DNA of 6,549 nt. Source: Thermoplasmata archaeon. Its GTDB lineage: Archaea; Thermoplasmatota; Thermoplasmata; Lutacidiplasmatales; UBA184. The stretch lies in contig JASHVA010000009.1 in NCBI GenBank assembly GCA_030039715.1, positions 1 to 6,549 on the forward strand, given 5' to 3'. Below the pieces are notes generated by a model. That model saw only the letters and a list, made by a program, of their open reading frames with translations. It was not told the origin of the DNA and ran no database searches. Both the position numbers and the translations under genes were made by a program. Position 1 is the stretch's first letter, and each line of letters starts with the position of its first letter. Shown here one piece after another: positions 1-6,177 of this stretch.

Positions 1-402
1 CTGAAGCGGCTCTTCAAGGTCTACGACCTCACGATGCTGAGCCGGGAGGACCCGGCGACGCTCCTTCCCATCGACGGGGAGGTCGCCCGCGCGCTCCAGC
101 ACGACCTCGCCGTGCTCGGCTACTACTCCGGCCGGTTCACGGGCAGCTGGGACGAGGCGAGCCGGACCGCCTTCGCCCGCTTCGTCGGCGAGCACAACTT
201 CGAGAACAAGCAGCGGGACGACGGGAAGGTCTGGCCGTCGGTCGTCGACTACCTCCGCGAGCGGGCGGCGGCGGAGACCGCCCGCCGGACCGGCACGGCG
301 CCGATCGTCCCGGGGGCGCTCTCGCGCGGTCCCGGCGCCCAGCCGAAGGGAGGTGGCGCATCCCCGAGCGCGTCCCCCGCGAAGAAGAAGCCGGCGAAGT
401 GA
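1..402 (+). CDS. DUF1028 family protein, C-terminal part with PG_binding_2 domain (5' end outside window)
   Basis: The frame is open from the first base and ends at TGA 400-402, so 133 residues are visible and the start lies upstream. Visible residues about 20-90 match the putative peptidoglycan-binding domain (PG_binding_2) that closes many DUF1028 proteins: a helix with VARALQHDLAVLGYYSG, then FTGSWDEASRTAFARFV, an Asn/Glu-rich turn and a final VVDYLRER helix. The DUF1028 core, an Ntn-hydrolase-like fold of unknown function, would lie upstream and is not seen. After the domain comes a Pro/Gly/Ser/Ala-rich, probably disordered tail ending in PAKKKPAK. An ATG at 34 is in frame, but the preceding codons (LKRLFKVYDLT) continue the family pattern, so it is probably internal. 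The stop overlaps the next start as GTGA. The domain name implies peptidoglycan binding, but a typical archaeon has no murein, so the ligand is unknown. The family call is from remembered pattern. Confidence 0.8.
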   Translation: MKRLFKVYDLTMLSREDPATLLPIDGEVARALQHDLAVLGYYSGRFTGSWDEASRTAFARFVGEHNFENKQRDDGKVWPSVVDYLRERAAAETARRTGTAPIVPGALSRGPGAQPKGGGASPSASPAKKKPAK

Positions 403-617
403 CGGTCCTCCTCCGGCGGCGCTGCGCCGACGCGGGGGAGGCCGCGCGCCTCTCCTCCGCGGTCGTCGCCGACAATCCCGAGTACGTCCGCGTCTCGGCC
501 GAGGGCCCGGAGCTCGTGGTGCGTCTCACCGCGCCCTCGGCCGCGAGTGCCCGGGCGAGCCTCGAGGACCTGCTCGCCTGCCTCGCGGCGGCCGAGCGGA
601 CCGGCGCCGGGAGGTGA
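399..617 (+). CDS. pcc1: KEOPS complex subunit Pcc1-like protein
   Basis: This 72-residue protein starts at GTG 399, whose last bases are the TGA stop of the DUF1028 gene (GTGA overlap), which indicates translational coupling. The layout fits the small Pcc1/CTAG fold: a beta strand (TVLLRRRC), a helix (DAGEAARLSSAVVADN), two strands (YVRVSAEG, ELVVRLTAP) and a long C-terminal helix (SARASLEDLLACLAAAERT). The DN pair at residues 25-26 and the S-x-x-S-L-x-D-L-L helix are typical of the family. Pcc1 is the dimerising subunit of KEOPS, which with Kae1, Bud32 and Cgi121 makes the t6A37 modification in tRNAs reading ANN codons. None of the partner genes is in this window. The protein is slightly shorter than the usual 75-90 residues. 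There is no strong Shine-Dalgarno before the start, only a purine run of GAAG repeats. The call rests on size and pattern, so a short unrelated protein cannot be fully excluded. Confidence 0.75.
   Translation: MTVLLRRRCADAGEAARLSSAVVADNPEYVRVSAEGPELVVRLTAPSAASARASLEDLLACLAAAERTGAGR
610..617 (+). promoter_or_regulatory. Strong Shine-Dalgarno-like GGAGGTGA over the pcc1 stop codon
   Basis: GGAGGTGA is a full match to the sequence pairing with the 3' end of 16S rRNA, and it contains the TGA stop of pcc1 (615-617). It is well placed to start translation of the following protease gene at about 622-627. No ATG, GTG or TTG exists in the protease frame there; the only codon resembling a start is ACG at 622-624. 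The site also contains GTG 614-616, which would give a GTGA junction like the one at 399-402, but in a different frame from the protease. Confidence 0.55.
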
Positions 618-675
618 GCCGACGTCGGTCCCCGCCTCGCCCGCCCGGCCGGGCGTCGCTCGGTACGCGGTCGCG

Positions 676-1488
676 GTGTCGATCACGGTCGTCGCGATCC
701 TCAGCCAGTACTTCGTCCCCGAGACGTGGCCCCCCGCCCTCGCGCTCTACGGCAACCTCGCCGGCGACCTCGCGGTGGTCTACGGCATCCCGATCGTCGC
801 CTTCGCCGTCCTCGTCGGCGCCGGTCCCTTGCGGGCGTGGGCCGACCGGACCGGCCGCGCGGCGTGGGAGGGCCTGAAGTGGTACGGCGGGCTCTCCGTC
901 CTCGCGATCGTCGTCACGCTCGCCCTCGCCGTGATCTACGAACGGTTCGACCCGGGCGCCCTCGCGCTGCTCGACCGGCCGAACCCGGTGGTCACCGCCG
1001 CCGCGGGCAACCCGTGGTTCTGGGTCGGCTTCTCGTTCGTCGTCGGCGGCATCGAGGAGACGATCTTCCGCGGGTGGATCTACGGGTTCTGGCACGGCCG
1101 CGTCGGGAACTTCTGGGGCCCCGCCGTCGGCTCGAGCGTCCTCTTCGCGGCGGTCCACCTCTACTACGGTACGACGTACGGCGCGGCGTCGCCGCTCATC
1201 TTCCCGACGCTCTTCTTCCTCGGCCTCGCCTTCGCCGTGACGTACGAGCGCTCGGGCGGGAACCTCCTCGTGGTCGCCCTTCTCCACGGCGCCTACGACG
1301 CCTCCGCGTTCTACTACGCGTTCATCAGCCAACCGGTCGGGCTCCTCTTCCGCTACCTGCCCGTCCTCGCGGGCGTGGTCGTGCTCCTCGTCGACCTCGC
1401 GCTCTCCGAGCGCGCGGGCCGGAGGCCGGCGCCTCAGGCGCCCGGCGTCGCGATGAGCTCGACCCAGAGCCCGTCCGGTCCCTCGTAG
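676..1488 (+). CDS. CPBP family intramembrane glutamic endopeptidase (CAAX protease/Abi type)
   Basis: This is a polytopic membrane protein with the three CPBP (PF02517) signatures: EETIFR at 1054-1071, FAAVH at 1144-1158 and HGAYD at 1285-1299. Family members are Rce1-like proteases; the two Glu and the His residues form the active site within the membrane. About eight hydrophobic segments are visible, the first right at the start (ITVVAILSQYFV) and the last near the C-terminus (LPVLAGVVVLLVDLAL). Archaeal and bacterial CPBP substrates are mostly unknown; roles include processing of prenylated or peptide substrates and immunity to bacteriocins. The start is uncertain. GTG 676 is the only standard codon near the first membrane segment, yet the same frame looks coding back to about 613. 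GTG 547 would overlap pcc1 by 71 bp, and ACG 622 sits just after a strong Shine-Dalgarno. The last 18 codons run over the end of the convergent VOC gene. Family call is firm; the N-terminus is not. Confidence 0.85.
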   Translation: MSITVVAILSQYFVPETWPPALALYGNLAGDLAVVYGIPIVAFAVLVGAGPLRAWADRTGRAAWEGLKWYGGLSVLAIVVTLALAVIYERFDPGALALLDRPNPVVTAAAGNPWFWVGFSFVVGGIEETIFRGWIYGFWHGRVGNFWGPAVGSSVLFAAVHLYYGTTYGAASPLIFPTLFFLGLAFAVTYERSGGNLLVVALLHGAYDASAFYYAFISQPVGLLFRYLPVLAGVVVLLVDLALSERAGRRPAPQAPGVAMSSTQSPSGPS

Positions 1489-1820
1489 TAGGCGAGGACG
1501 ACCTCGCCCCGCCAGCGCTCCTCGTGGACGAGCTTCCCGCCCGCGGCCCGGACCCGCCGGCCCGCGGCGCGGAGGTCGTGGGTCCGGAACCCGAGATGGT
1601 CGAGCCCCTCGCCGGCGACGAACGGCGTCGCGAACCGGTTCCCCCGCGGGTACCAGTTGAGCTCGAGCTGCTGATGGGAGCGCCGGTCGTGGAAGAGCAC
1701 CCAGACGCCGCCGTGGCCCATCCGGCCGCGGCGCAATTCCTCGAGGCCGAGCCCCTTCGTCACGAAACGGGTCGCCCGGGCGAGGTTCGTCACGCGGAGG
1801 CCGGCGTAGTCGAGGTACAC
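1434..1820 (-). CDS. VOC superfamily (glyoxalase/bleomycin-resistance-like) protein
   Basis: This 128-residue protein has two beta-alpha-beta-beta-beta halves: residues 3-57 (YAGLRVTNLARATRFVTKGLGLEEL through LELNWYP) and 72-124 (GLDHLGFRTHDL through GPDGLWVELIA). The LELNWYP and GEGLDHLGF blocks resemble lactoylglutathione lyase-like VOC proteins. VOC enzymes usually bind a divalent metal through four side chains. Here Glu53, His75 and Glu121 occupy three expected positions, while the first, normally His in LDHVGLRV, is Tyr5. This may change metal binding or activity, so the substrate cannot be named. The start is GTG 1818-1820, immediately before the first strand, and a TATA-like box 26 nt upstream supports a leaderless transcript. 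The stop is TGA (complement of 1434-1436). The conserved WVEL strand lies close to the stop, so the 3' end is genuine and overlaps the convergent protease gene by 55 bp. Confidence 0.88.
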   Translation of the reverse strand: MYLDYAGLRVTNLARATRFVTKGLGLEELRRGRMGHGGVWVLFHDRRSHQQLELNWYPRGNRFATPFVAGEGLDHLGFRTHDLRAAGRRVRAAGGKLVHEERWRGEVVLAYYEGPDGLWVELIATPGA

Positions 1821-1843
1821 GCGGCCGGGAGCGCGCCACTCGG

Positions 1844-1849
1844 GATATC
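1844..1849 (-). promoter_or_regulatory. TATA-like box for the VOC gene (GATATC)
   Basis: The palindrome GATATC is an AT-rich island in a GC-rich stretch. Its centre lies about 26-27 nt upstream of the VOC start at 1820, the distance expected between an archaeal TATA box and the transcription start, so the mRNA would begin at or near the GTG. No Shine-Dalgarno precedes that start, which agrees with leaderless translation. The call rests on position and composition only. Confidence 0.5.
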
Positions 1850-1881
1850 CGTTCGGGGTCGCGCGCGGCGTGGAAAACCGT

Positions 1882-1888
1882 CTTGTAA
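1882..1888 (+). promoter_or_regulatory. TATA-like box for the CoA-binding/bactofilin-like operon (CTTGTAA)
   Basis: CTTGTAA is preceded by a purine-rich GGAAAA (1872-1877) that could serve as a TFB recognition element. Its centre is 25 nt before ATG 1910, which again suggests a leaderless mRNA; no Shine-Dalgarno is seen before the ATG. Together with the GATATC box on the other strand, about 38 bp away, it makes up the 89-bp divergent promoter region 1821-1909. I see no clear operator or inverted repeat between them. Confidence 0.5.
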
Positions 1889-1909
1889 CCGACCCGGCTC
1901 GGCGGCGCG

Positions 1910-2344
1910 ATGCCGCTCACGGACGCGGAGCTCTCCGAGATCTTCCGTCGGGCCCGCACGATCGCGATCGTGGGGCTCTCGGAGAAGCCCGAGCGGGACT
2001 CGAACGAGGCCGGCCGGTACTTTCGGGCGCAGGGCTACCGCGTGATCCCGGTGAACCCGACCGTGCCCGAGGTCTTCGGAGAGCGCTCGTACCCCTCCGT
2101 CGCGGCGATCCCCGCGGACGTGCGCGTCGACATCGTCGACATCTACCGGCACGGCGAGCAGGTGCCGCCGATCGCCGACGACGCCGTGCGGCGCGGGGTG
2201 CCAGTCGTCTGGATGCAGCTCGGCATCGAGAACGCCGAGGCCGCCGCCCGGGTGCGCGCCGCGGGCGCCACGGCCGTCGAGGACCTTTGCCTCATGAGCC
2301 AGCACCGGCGCCTCGGGATCCCCGCCGTCGGTCCGGGACGCTGA
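1910..2344 (+). CDS. CoA-binding domain protein (YccU/CoA_binding_2 type)
   Basis: This complete 144-residue protein is a single Rossmann-like CoA-binding domain (PF13380). Residues 17-31 form the first strand and nucleotide loop (TIAIVGLSEKPERDS). They are followed by the family blocks YRVIPVNPTVPEVFGERSYPSV (43-64), VDIVDIYRHGEQVPPIADDAV (73-93), VVWMQLGIENAEAA (99-112) and a terminal ATAVEDLCLMSQHRRL (120-135). The domain is related to the CoA-binding domain of succinyl-CoA synthetase alpha, but the stand-alone form has no ligase or phosphorylated-His domain. Its cellular role is not known; acyl-CoA binding or carrier functions are only guesses. ATG 1910 is chosen because it directly precedes the conserved N-terminal helix and has a TATA-like box 25 nt upstream. 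It is the first gene of an operon with the bactofilin-like gene, 10 bp downstream, and is transcribed divergently from the VOC gene. Confidence 0.92.
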   Translation: MPLTDAELSEIFRRARTIAIVGLSEKPERDSNEAGRYFRAQGYRVIPVNPTVPEVFGERSYPSVAAIPADVRVDIVDIYRHGEQVPPIADDAVRRGVPVVWMQLGIENAEAAARVRAAGATAVEDLCLMSQHRRLGIPAVGPGR

Positions 2345-2346
2345 GG
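2343..2346 (+). promoter_or_regulatory. Shine-Dalgarno GAGG for the bactofilin-like gene
   Basis: GAGG overlaps the TGA stop of the CoA-binding gene (2342-2344) and lies 8 nt before ATG 2355. This supports the ATG as the start and translation of the second cistron from the same mRNA. It contrasts with the first gene of the operon, which has a promoter-to-start distance fitting leaderless translation. Confidence 0.5.
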
Positions 2347-2354
2347 CGACGCGC

Positions 2355-3158
2355 ATGGCGGCGGCGAGCGCGACGGTACGAGCCCCACCGACCGCGTCGG
2401 CTACGCCGCCGGTCCGCGCGGGGCTCCTCCGCGACCGCGGCGCGGTCCGTCGGGACGCCGTGCGGGCCGCGAGCTGGACGACCCACGGCCTCGCGAAGGT
2501 GACGGGCGACGTCGACGTCACCGCCGGCGAGTCCTCCGGGCTCCTCTCGGTCGGGGGACGGCTCGTGGCCGGGCGGTTCCGGGCGACCGGCACGCTCGAG
2601 GTCGGCGGAGCGGTCGAGGTCGCGGCCGACCTTTCGCTCGACGGCCTCTCGCGATTCTCGAACGCCGTCCACGCCGGAGACCTCACGAGCCGGGGGACCC
2701 TCCACGGCGAGGCCGCCCTCCGGGTCGACCGGGCGTTCCTCGCGACCGGGGCGGTCGAGGCCCGGAGCGTCGCCGCCGGCCTCTTCGACCTCACGGGGAG
2801 CGCGGAGGTCCCGGGCGAGCTCGGCGCGGTCGCGATCGTCCGCGGGCGGTTCCTCGGCGACTCGCGCATCGGCTCGATCCGCGGGAAGCGGGTGGAGCTC
2901 GCCGGCCCGTCGACGGCGCTCGTTCCGACCGTCTGGCGGGCCGTCTTCGGCGGCGGAGCGAGCGTTCGCGTCGACCGGATCGAGGCCGACCGGGTCGAGC
3001 TCTCCGCGGTCGACGTCGGGTTCGTCCGGGCCCGCGAGGTGGTCCTCGGCCCGGCCGCGCACGTCACCGAGGTCGAGGGGACGATCGTCCGGCGGGACCG
3101 GACGAGCCGGGTCGGCCCGGAGTCCCGCAGCCCGCGACCCCACGGCCTCTCGCGGTAG
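2355..3158 (+). CDS. Bactofilin-like (polymer-forming cytoskeletal) beta-helix protein
   Basis: This 267-residue protein has an Ala/Arg-rich, probably flexible N-terminus (about 1-42). It is followed by short alternating strands with Gly turns, as in the right-handed beta-helix of bactofilins: GLAKVTGDVDV (45-55), GLLSVGGRLVAGRFRATGTLEVGGAVEV (62-89), then continued rungs to about 183. A break at 186-203 (STALVPTVWRAVFGGGAS) interrupts the helix. The last rungs, VRVDRIEADRVELSAVDVGFVRAREVVLG (204-232), lead to an Arg-rich tail ending in VGPESRSPRPHGLSR, which I recall as a common ending of archaeal homologues. No signal peptide or membrane segment is seen, so it is probably cytoplasmic. Bacterial bactofilins form nucleotide-free filaments involved in cell shape; the archaeal role is unknown. 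It sits 10 bp behind the CoA-binding gene with its own GAGG ribosome site. The fold is well supported, but polymerisation is inferred. Confidence 0.75.
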   Translation: MAAASATVRAPPTASATPPVRAGLLRDRGAVRRDAVRAASWTTHGLAKVTGDVDVTAGESSGLLSVGGRLVAGRFRATGTLEVGGAVEVAADLSLDGLSRFSNAVHAGDLTSRGTLHGEAALRVDRAFLATGAVEARSVAAGLFDLTGSAEVPGELGAVAIVRGRFLGDSRIGSIRGKRVELAGPSTALVPTVWRAVFGGGASVRVDRIEADRVELSAVDVGFVRAREVVLGPAAHVTEVEGTIVRRDRTSRVGPESRSPRPHGLSR

Positions 3159-3174
3159 TCCGCGGTCCGGGACG

Positions 3175-3180
3175 CTTATC
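3175..3180 (+). promoter_or_regulatory. TATA-like box for ileS (CTTATC)
   Basis: CTTATC is the only AT-rich island in the 46-bp gap between the bactofilin-like gene and ileS. Its centre is about 27 nt upstream of GTG 3205, fitting transcription that starts at or near the start codon. The bases before the GTG contain no Shine-Dalgarno. The spacing matches the other two TATA-like boxes in the window. Confidence 0.55.
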
Positions 3181-3204
3181 TCCCGGCGCCCCGTCGAGCG
3201 CGCC

Positions 3205-6177
3205 GTGCCGAGCGACGAGGAGGCGACCGGCGCTCCCCCGCCGTCCGAGCTGCAGCAGCGGGTCCTGCGGTACTGGCAGGAGGCCGGCGTGCCGGCGCGG
3301 GCGTACGGCGGCGCTCCGGACGGTCCCGTCTTCCGGTTCACCGAGGGACCTCCCGGAGTGAACGGACCCCCGCACCTCGGCCATGTCGAGCCGCGGACGC
3401 TCAAGGACGTCATCCTCCGGTACCGCCGGATGCGCGGGGACCGGATCGTCAGCGACATGGGCGGCTGGGACTGCCACGGCCTCCCGGTCGAGCTCGCGAT
3501 CGAGAAGCGCCACGGTCTCAAGTCCCACCGCGACATCGAGGCGTTCGGCGTCGAGCAGTTCTGCGCCGAGTGCCGGACGGCGGCGCTCGAGTACGCCGAC
3601 GCCTGGGCCGAGATGAGCCGGCGCCAGGGGTTCTGGCTCGACTACGCCCACCCGTACCGGACGATGGACCCGCCGTACATCGAGAGCGTCTGGTGGGCGC
3701 TGAAGACCCTCTTCGACCGGGGACTGCTCGAGAAGGGCCACTACGTCCTCCCGTACTGCCCCCGGTGCGAGACGACGCTCTCCTCGCACGAGGTCGCCCA
3801 GGGATACCGCGAGGCGACCGACCCGTCCGTGACGGTCCGATTCCCCCTCGAGGGGACGGGGCGCGACCTTCTCGTCTGGACGACCACGCCGTGGACGCTC
3901 CCCGCCAACCTCCTCGTCGTCGCCCACCCCGAGCTCGAGTACTCCGCGGTCCGGACGGGCGAAGGGCGCGACGTCGTCCTCGCCTCCCAGGCGATCCCGC
4001 GGTACTTCCCGCACGGCGCCGAGGTCGTCGAGCGGTTCCCCGGTCGCGCCCTCGCCGGGGCGCGATACCGGCCGCCGTTCGACGCCGCCGGACCGGGCGA
4101 GCGCCGCTACCGGGTCGTGCCGGACGAGTTCGTCACCGCGACCGAGGGGACCGGGCTCGTCCACTCCGCCCCGAGCTTCGGACCCGACGACTACCGGATC
4201 GGCGCGCGCGAGGGCGTCGGCGTCTTCGACCCGCTCGACAACCGCGGCGTCTTCGGGGAGGCCGTCCCGCTCGTGCGCGGACGGTCGTTCAAAGCCGCCG
4301 ACCCGATCCTCACCCACGACCTCGCCGAGCGCGGGCTCCTCTTCCGCTCCGAGACGCTCCGCCACACCTACCCGTTCTGCTGGCGGTGCGACCACGCGCT
4401 CCTCTACCGGGCCATCGACTCCTGGTTCGTCCGCACGAGCCGGTCGACCGGCGAGCTCGTCCGCTACAACCGGGAGACGACCTGGATCCCCCCGTACCTC
4501 CGCGACGGGCGGTTCGGCAACTTCCTCACGGAGGCGAAGGACTGGGCACTCTCCCGGAGCCGGTACTGGGGGACCCCGCTCCCCGTCTGGGTCTGCCCCG
4601 CGGGCCACGCGACGTGCGTCGGGAGCTTCGCCGAGCTCGCGGAGCGGCTCGGCGCGCCGCTCCCGGACGGGTTCGACCCGCACCGGGTGACGGTCGACCG
4701 GATGGTCCTCCGCTGCGCGACGTGCGGCGCCGAGAGCCGGCGCGAGCCGTACACGATCGACGTCTGGTTCGATAGCGGCGCCGCTCCGTTCGCCCAGTTC
4801 CACTACCCGTTCGAGGACGGCCCGTTCGACCCGAAGGCGCCGCTCGACTTCGTCTCGGAGGCGATCGACCAGACCCGAGGCTGGTACTACACGCTCCTCG
4901 TCATCGCGACCCTCGTGTTCGACCGGCCCGCGTTCCGGACGAACCTCACCTGCGAGTTCCTGCTCGAGGAGACCGGCCGCAAGATGTCGAAGTCGAAAGG
5001 GAAGGTCCTCGAGCCGCTCGAGCTCCTCGACCGGTACGGCGGCGACGCGATCCGCTGGCTGTTCCTCTCGCAGGACTTCACGGCCCCGATCCGCGTCGGC
5101 GAGACGACGCTCGAAAAGGCGGGGCACCGCACGCTCGGCGCCCTCCGGAACGTCGTCGCCTTCCACCTCGAGAACGCGCACGCCGACCGCCTCCCGCCCG
5201 CCCGAGCGCCGCCGACCGGTCCGTCGCTCCTCGACCGGTGGCTGCTCTCCCGCCTCGACGGGCTGCGGGCGACCGTCACCGCGTCGCTCGACGGCTTCGA
5301 CCCGCGCCCGGCGGCGACGGCCGTCCGGGAGTTCGTCGACGACCTCTCGACCTGGTATTTGCGGCGCTCCCGGCCGCGGTTCTGGGCCGCGGCCGACCGG
5401 CCCGAGCGCCGGACGGCGCACGCGACGCTCTCCTACGCGCTCCTCGAACTCGCCCGCCTCGTCGCCCCGCTCGTCCCGTTCACGGCCGAGTGGATGCACC
5501 AGGAGGTCGGCGAGACCGGCTGGAGCGAGGCGGGAAGCTCGGTCCACTTCGCGGGTTGGCCGGCCGACGCGTCGCGGCACGACCCGGGACTCGAGGCCGG
5601 TATGCGCGAGCTCCGGGAGCTCGTCGAGGTCGGGCGGGAGCTGCGGCAGCGCGCCGGGGTGAAGGCGCGGATCCCGCTCGCCGAGCTCGTGCTGTTCGGC
5701 CCGGCGACGCCCGACCTCGCCCGGCTCGGCGAGGAGGGCACCGCGCTGCTCGCGGAGGAGCTCAACGTGAAGCACGTCGCGCGCGCCGCCGGCGCGGACG
5801 CCCCGAACTACCCCGACACGGCCTGGGTGCTCCGATGGGACGGCGAGCGGCCCGTCGCGGCCCTCGCCCGCCGTCCCTCGCCGGAACTCCTCGAGGAGGG
5901 GCTCGCCCGGGAGGTCGCCCGCCGCCTGCAGCAGGCCCGCAAGGAGCTGAAGCTCCACTACCTCGAGCCGGTCCGGCTCACGGTCGCCGCCCCGGCGCCG
6001 CTCGCCCGGGCGCTCCGGGCCCGGAAGGACGGGCTCGCGAGCGACCTCCTCGCGGAGCCGCTCGAGATCGTCGAGGGTCCCCTCGACCCCGGACCGGACG
6101 TCCGGTCCTGGGAGCTCGACGGCGTCGCGTTCTCCGCGCGGATCGTCCGCGCGGGGTCCTCGGACGCCCGCGCCTAA
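3205..6177 (+). CDS. ileS: Isoleucyl-tRNA synthetase
   Basis: This 990-residue class Ia synthetase attaches isoleucine to tRNA-Ile in the cytoplasm using ATP. The HIGH motif is HLGH (57-60), followed by GWDCHGLPVE (87-96). The CP1 editing domain, which removes mischarged valine, carries WTTTPWTLPAN (225-235) and GTGLVHSAPSFGPDDY (315-330), including the His320 and Asp328/329 of the hydrolytic site. Cys pairs 185/188, 392/395 and 504/507, and C464 with H468/C471, look like zinc ligands. DVWFDSG (519-525) and KMSKS (593-597) complete the catalytic core. An alpha-helical anticodon-binding domain follows from about 645, and the C-terminal LAREVARRLQQARKELKLHYLEPVRLTV block resembles the extra domain of type 2 IleRS. 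The length is near or slightly below the family norm. After KMSKS the usual GN reads GK (Lys600). GTG 3205 is preferred because a TATA-like box lies 27 nt upstream. The stop TAA overlaps the convergent AMMECR1 gene. Confidence 0.97.
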   Translation: MPSDEEATGAPPPSELQQRVLRYWQEAGVPARAYGGAPDGPVFRFTEGPPGVNGPPHLGHVEPRTLKDVILRYRRMRGDRIVSDMGGWDCHGLPVELAIEKRHGLKSHRDIEAFGVEQFCAECRTAALEYADAWAEMSRRQGFWLDYAHPYRTMDPPYIESVWWALKTLFDRGLLEKGHYVLPYCPRCETTLSSHEVAQGYREATDPSVTVRFPLEGTGRDLLVWTTTPWTLPANLLVVAHPELEYSAVRTGEGRDVVLASQAIPRYFPHGAEVVERFPGRALAGARYRPPFDAAGPGERRYRVVPDEFVTATEGTGLVHSAPSFGPDDYRIGAREGVGVFDPLDNRGVFGEAVPLVRGRSFKAADPILTHDLAERGLLFRSETLRHTYPFCWRCDHALLYRAIDSWFVRTSRSTGELVRYNRETTWIPPYLRDGRFGNFLTEAKDWALSRSRYWGTPLPVWVCPAGHATCVGSFAELAERLGAPLPDGFDPHRVTVDRMVLRCATCGAESRREPYTIDVWFDSGAAPFAQFHYPFEDGPFDPKAPLDFVSEAIDQTRGWYYTLLVIATLVFDRPAFRTNLTCEFLLEETGRKMSKSKGKVLEPLELLDRYGGDAIRWLFLSQDFTAPIRVGETTLEKAGHRTLGALRNVVAFHLENAHADRLPPARAPPTGPSLLDRWLLSRLDGLRATVTASLDGFDPRPAATAVREFVDDLSTWYLRRSRPRFWAAADRPERRTAHATLSYALLELARLVAPLVPFTAEWMHQEVGETGWSEAGSSVHFAGWPADASRHDPGLEAGMRELRELVEVGRELRQRAGVKARIPLAELVLFGPATPDLARLGEEGTALLAEELNVKHVARAAGADAPNYPDTAWVLRWDGERPVAALARRPSPELLEEGLAREVARRLQQARKELKLHYLEPVRLTVAAPAPLARALRARKDGLASDLLAEPLEIVEGPLDPGPDVRSWELDGVAFSARIVRAGSSDARA

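Noticed and set aside
1844..1849. GATATC palindrome as a possible operator or restriction site
   Set aside because: A 6-bp palindrome alone is weak evidence. Its position 26 nt before the VOC start fits a TATA-like box better.
526..1959. A 477-codon minus-strand open frame across the protease and VOC region
   Set aside because: It is low-complexity Arg/Glu/Asp-rich sequence crossing several supported genes and the divergent promoter region. It is a shadow of GC-rich codon use.
726..2045. A 439-codon plus-strand open frame through the protease region in another frame
   Set aside because: It is Arg/Pro-rich throughout and runs over the protease, the antisense VOC gene and the start of the CoA-binding gene without any domain signature.
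1790..3536. Two long minus-strand open frames opposite the CoA-binding and bactofilin-like genes
   Set aside because: Both have biased Arg/Ser/Pro composition and no motif, and both lie opposite well-supported plus-strand genes. The frame of one also runs into ileS.
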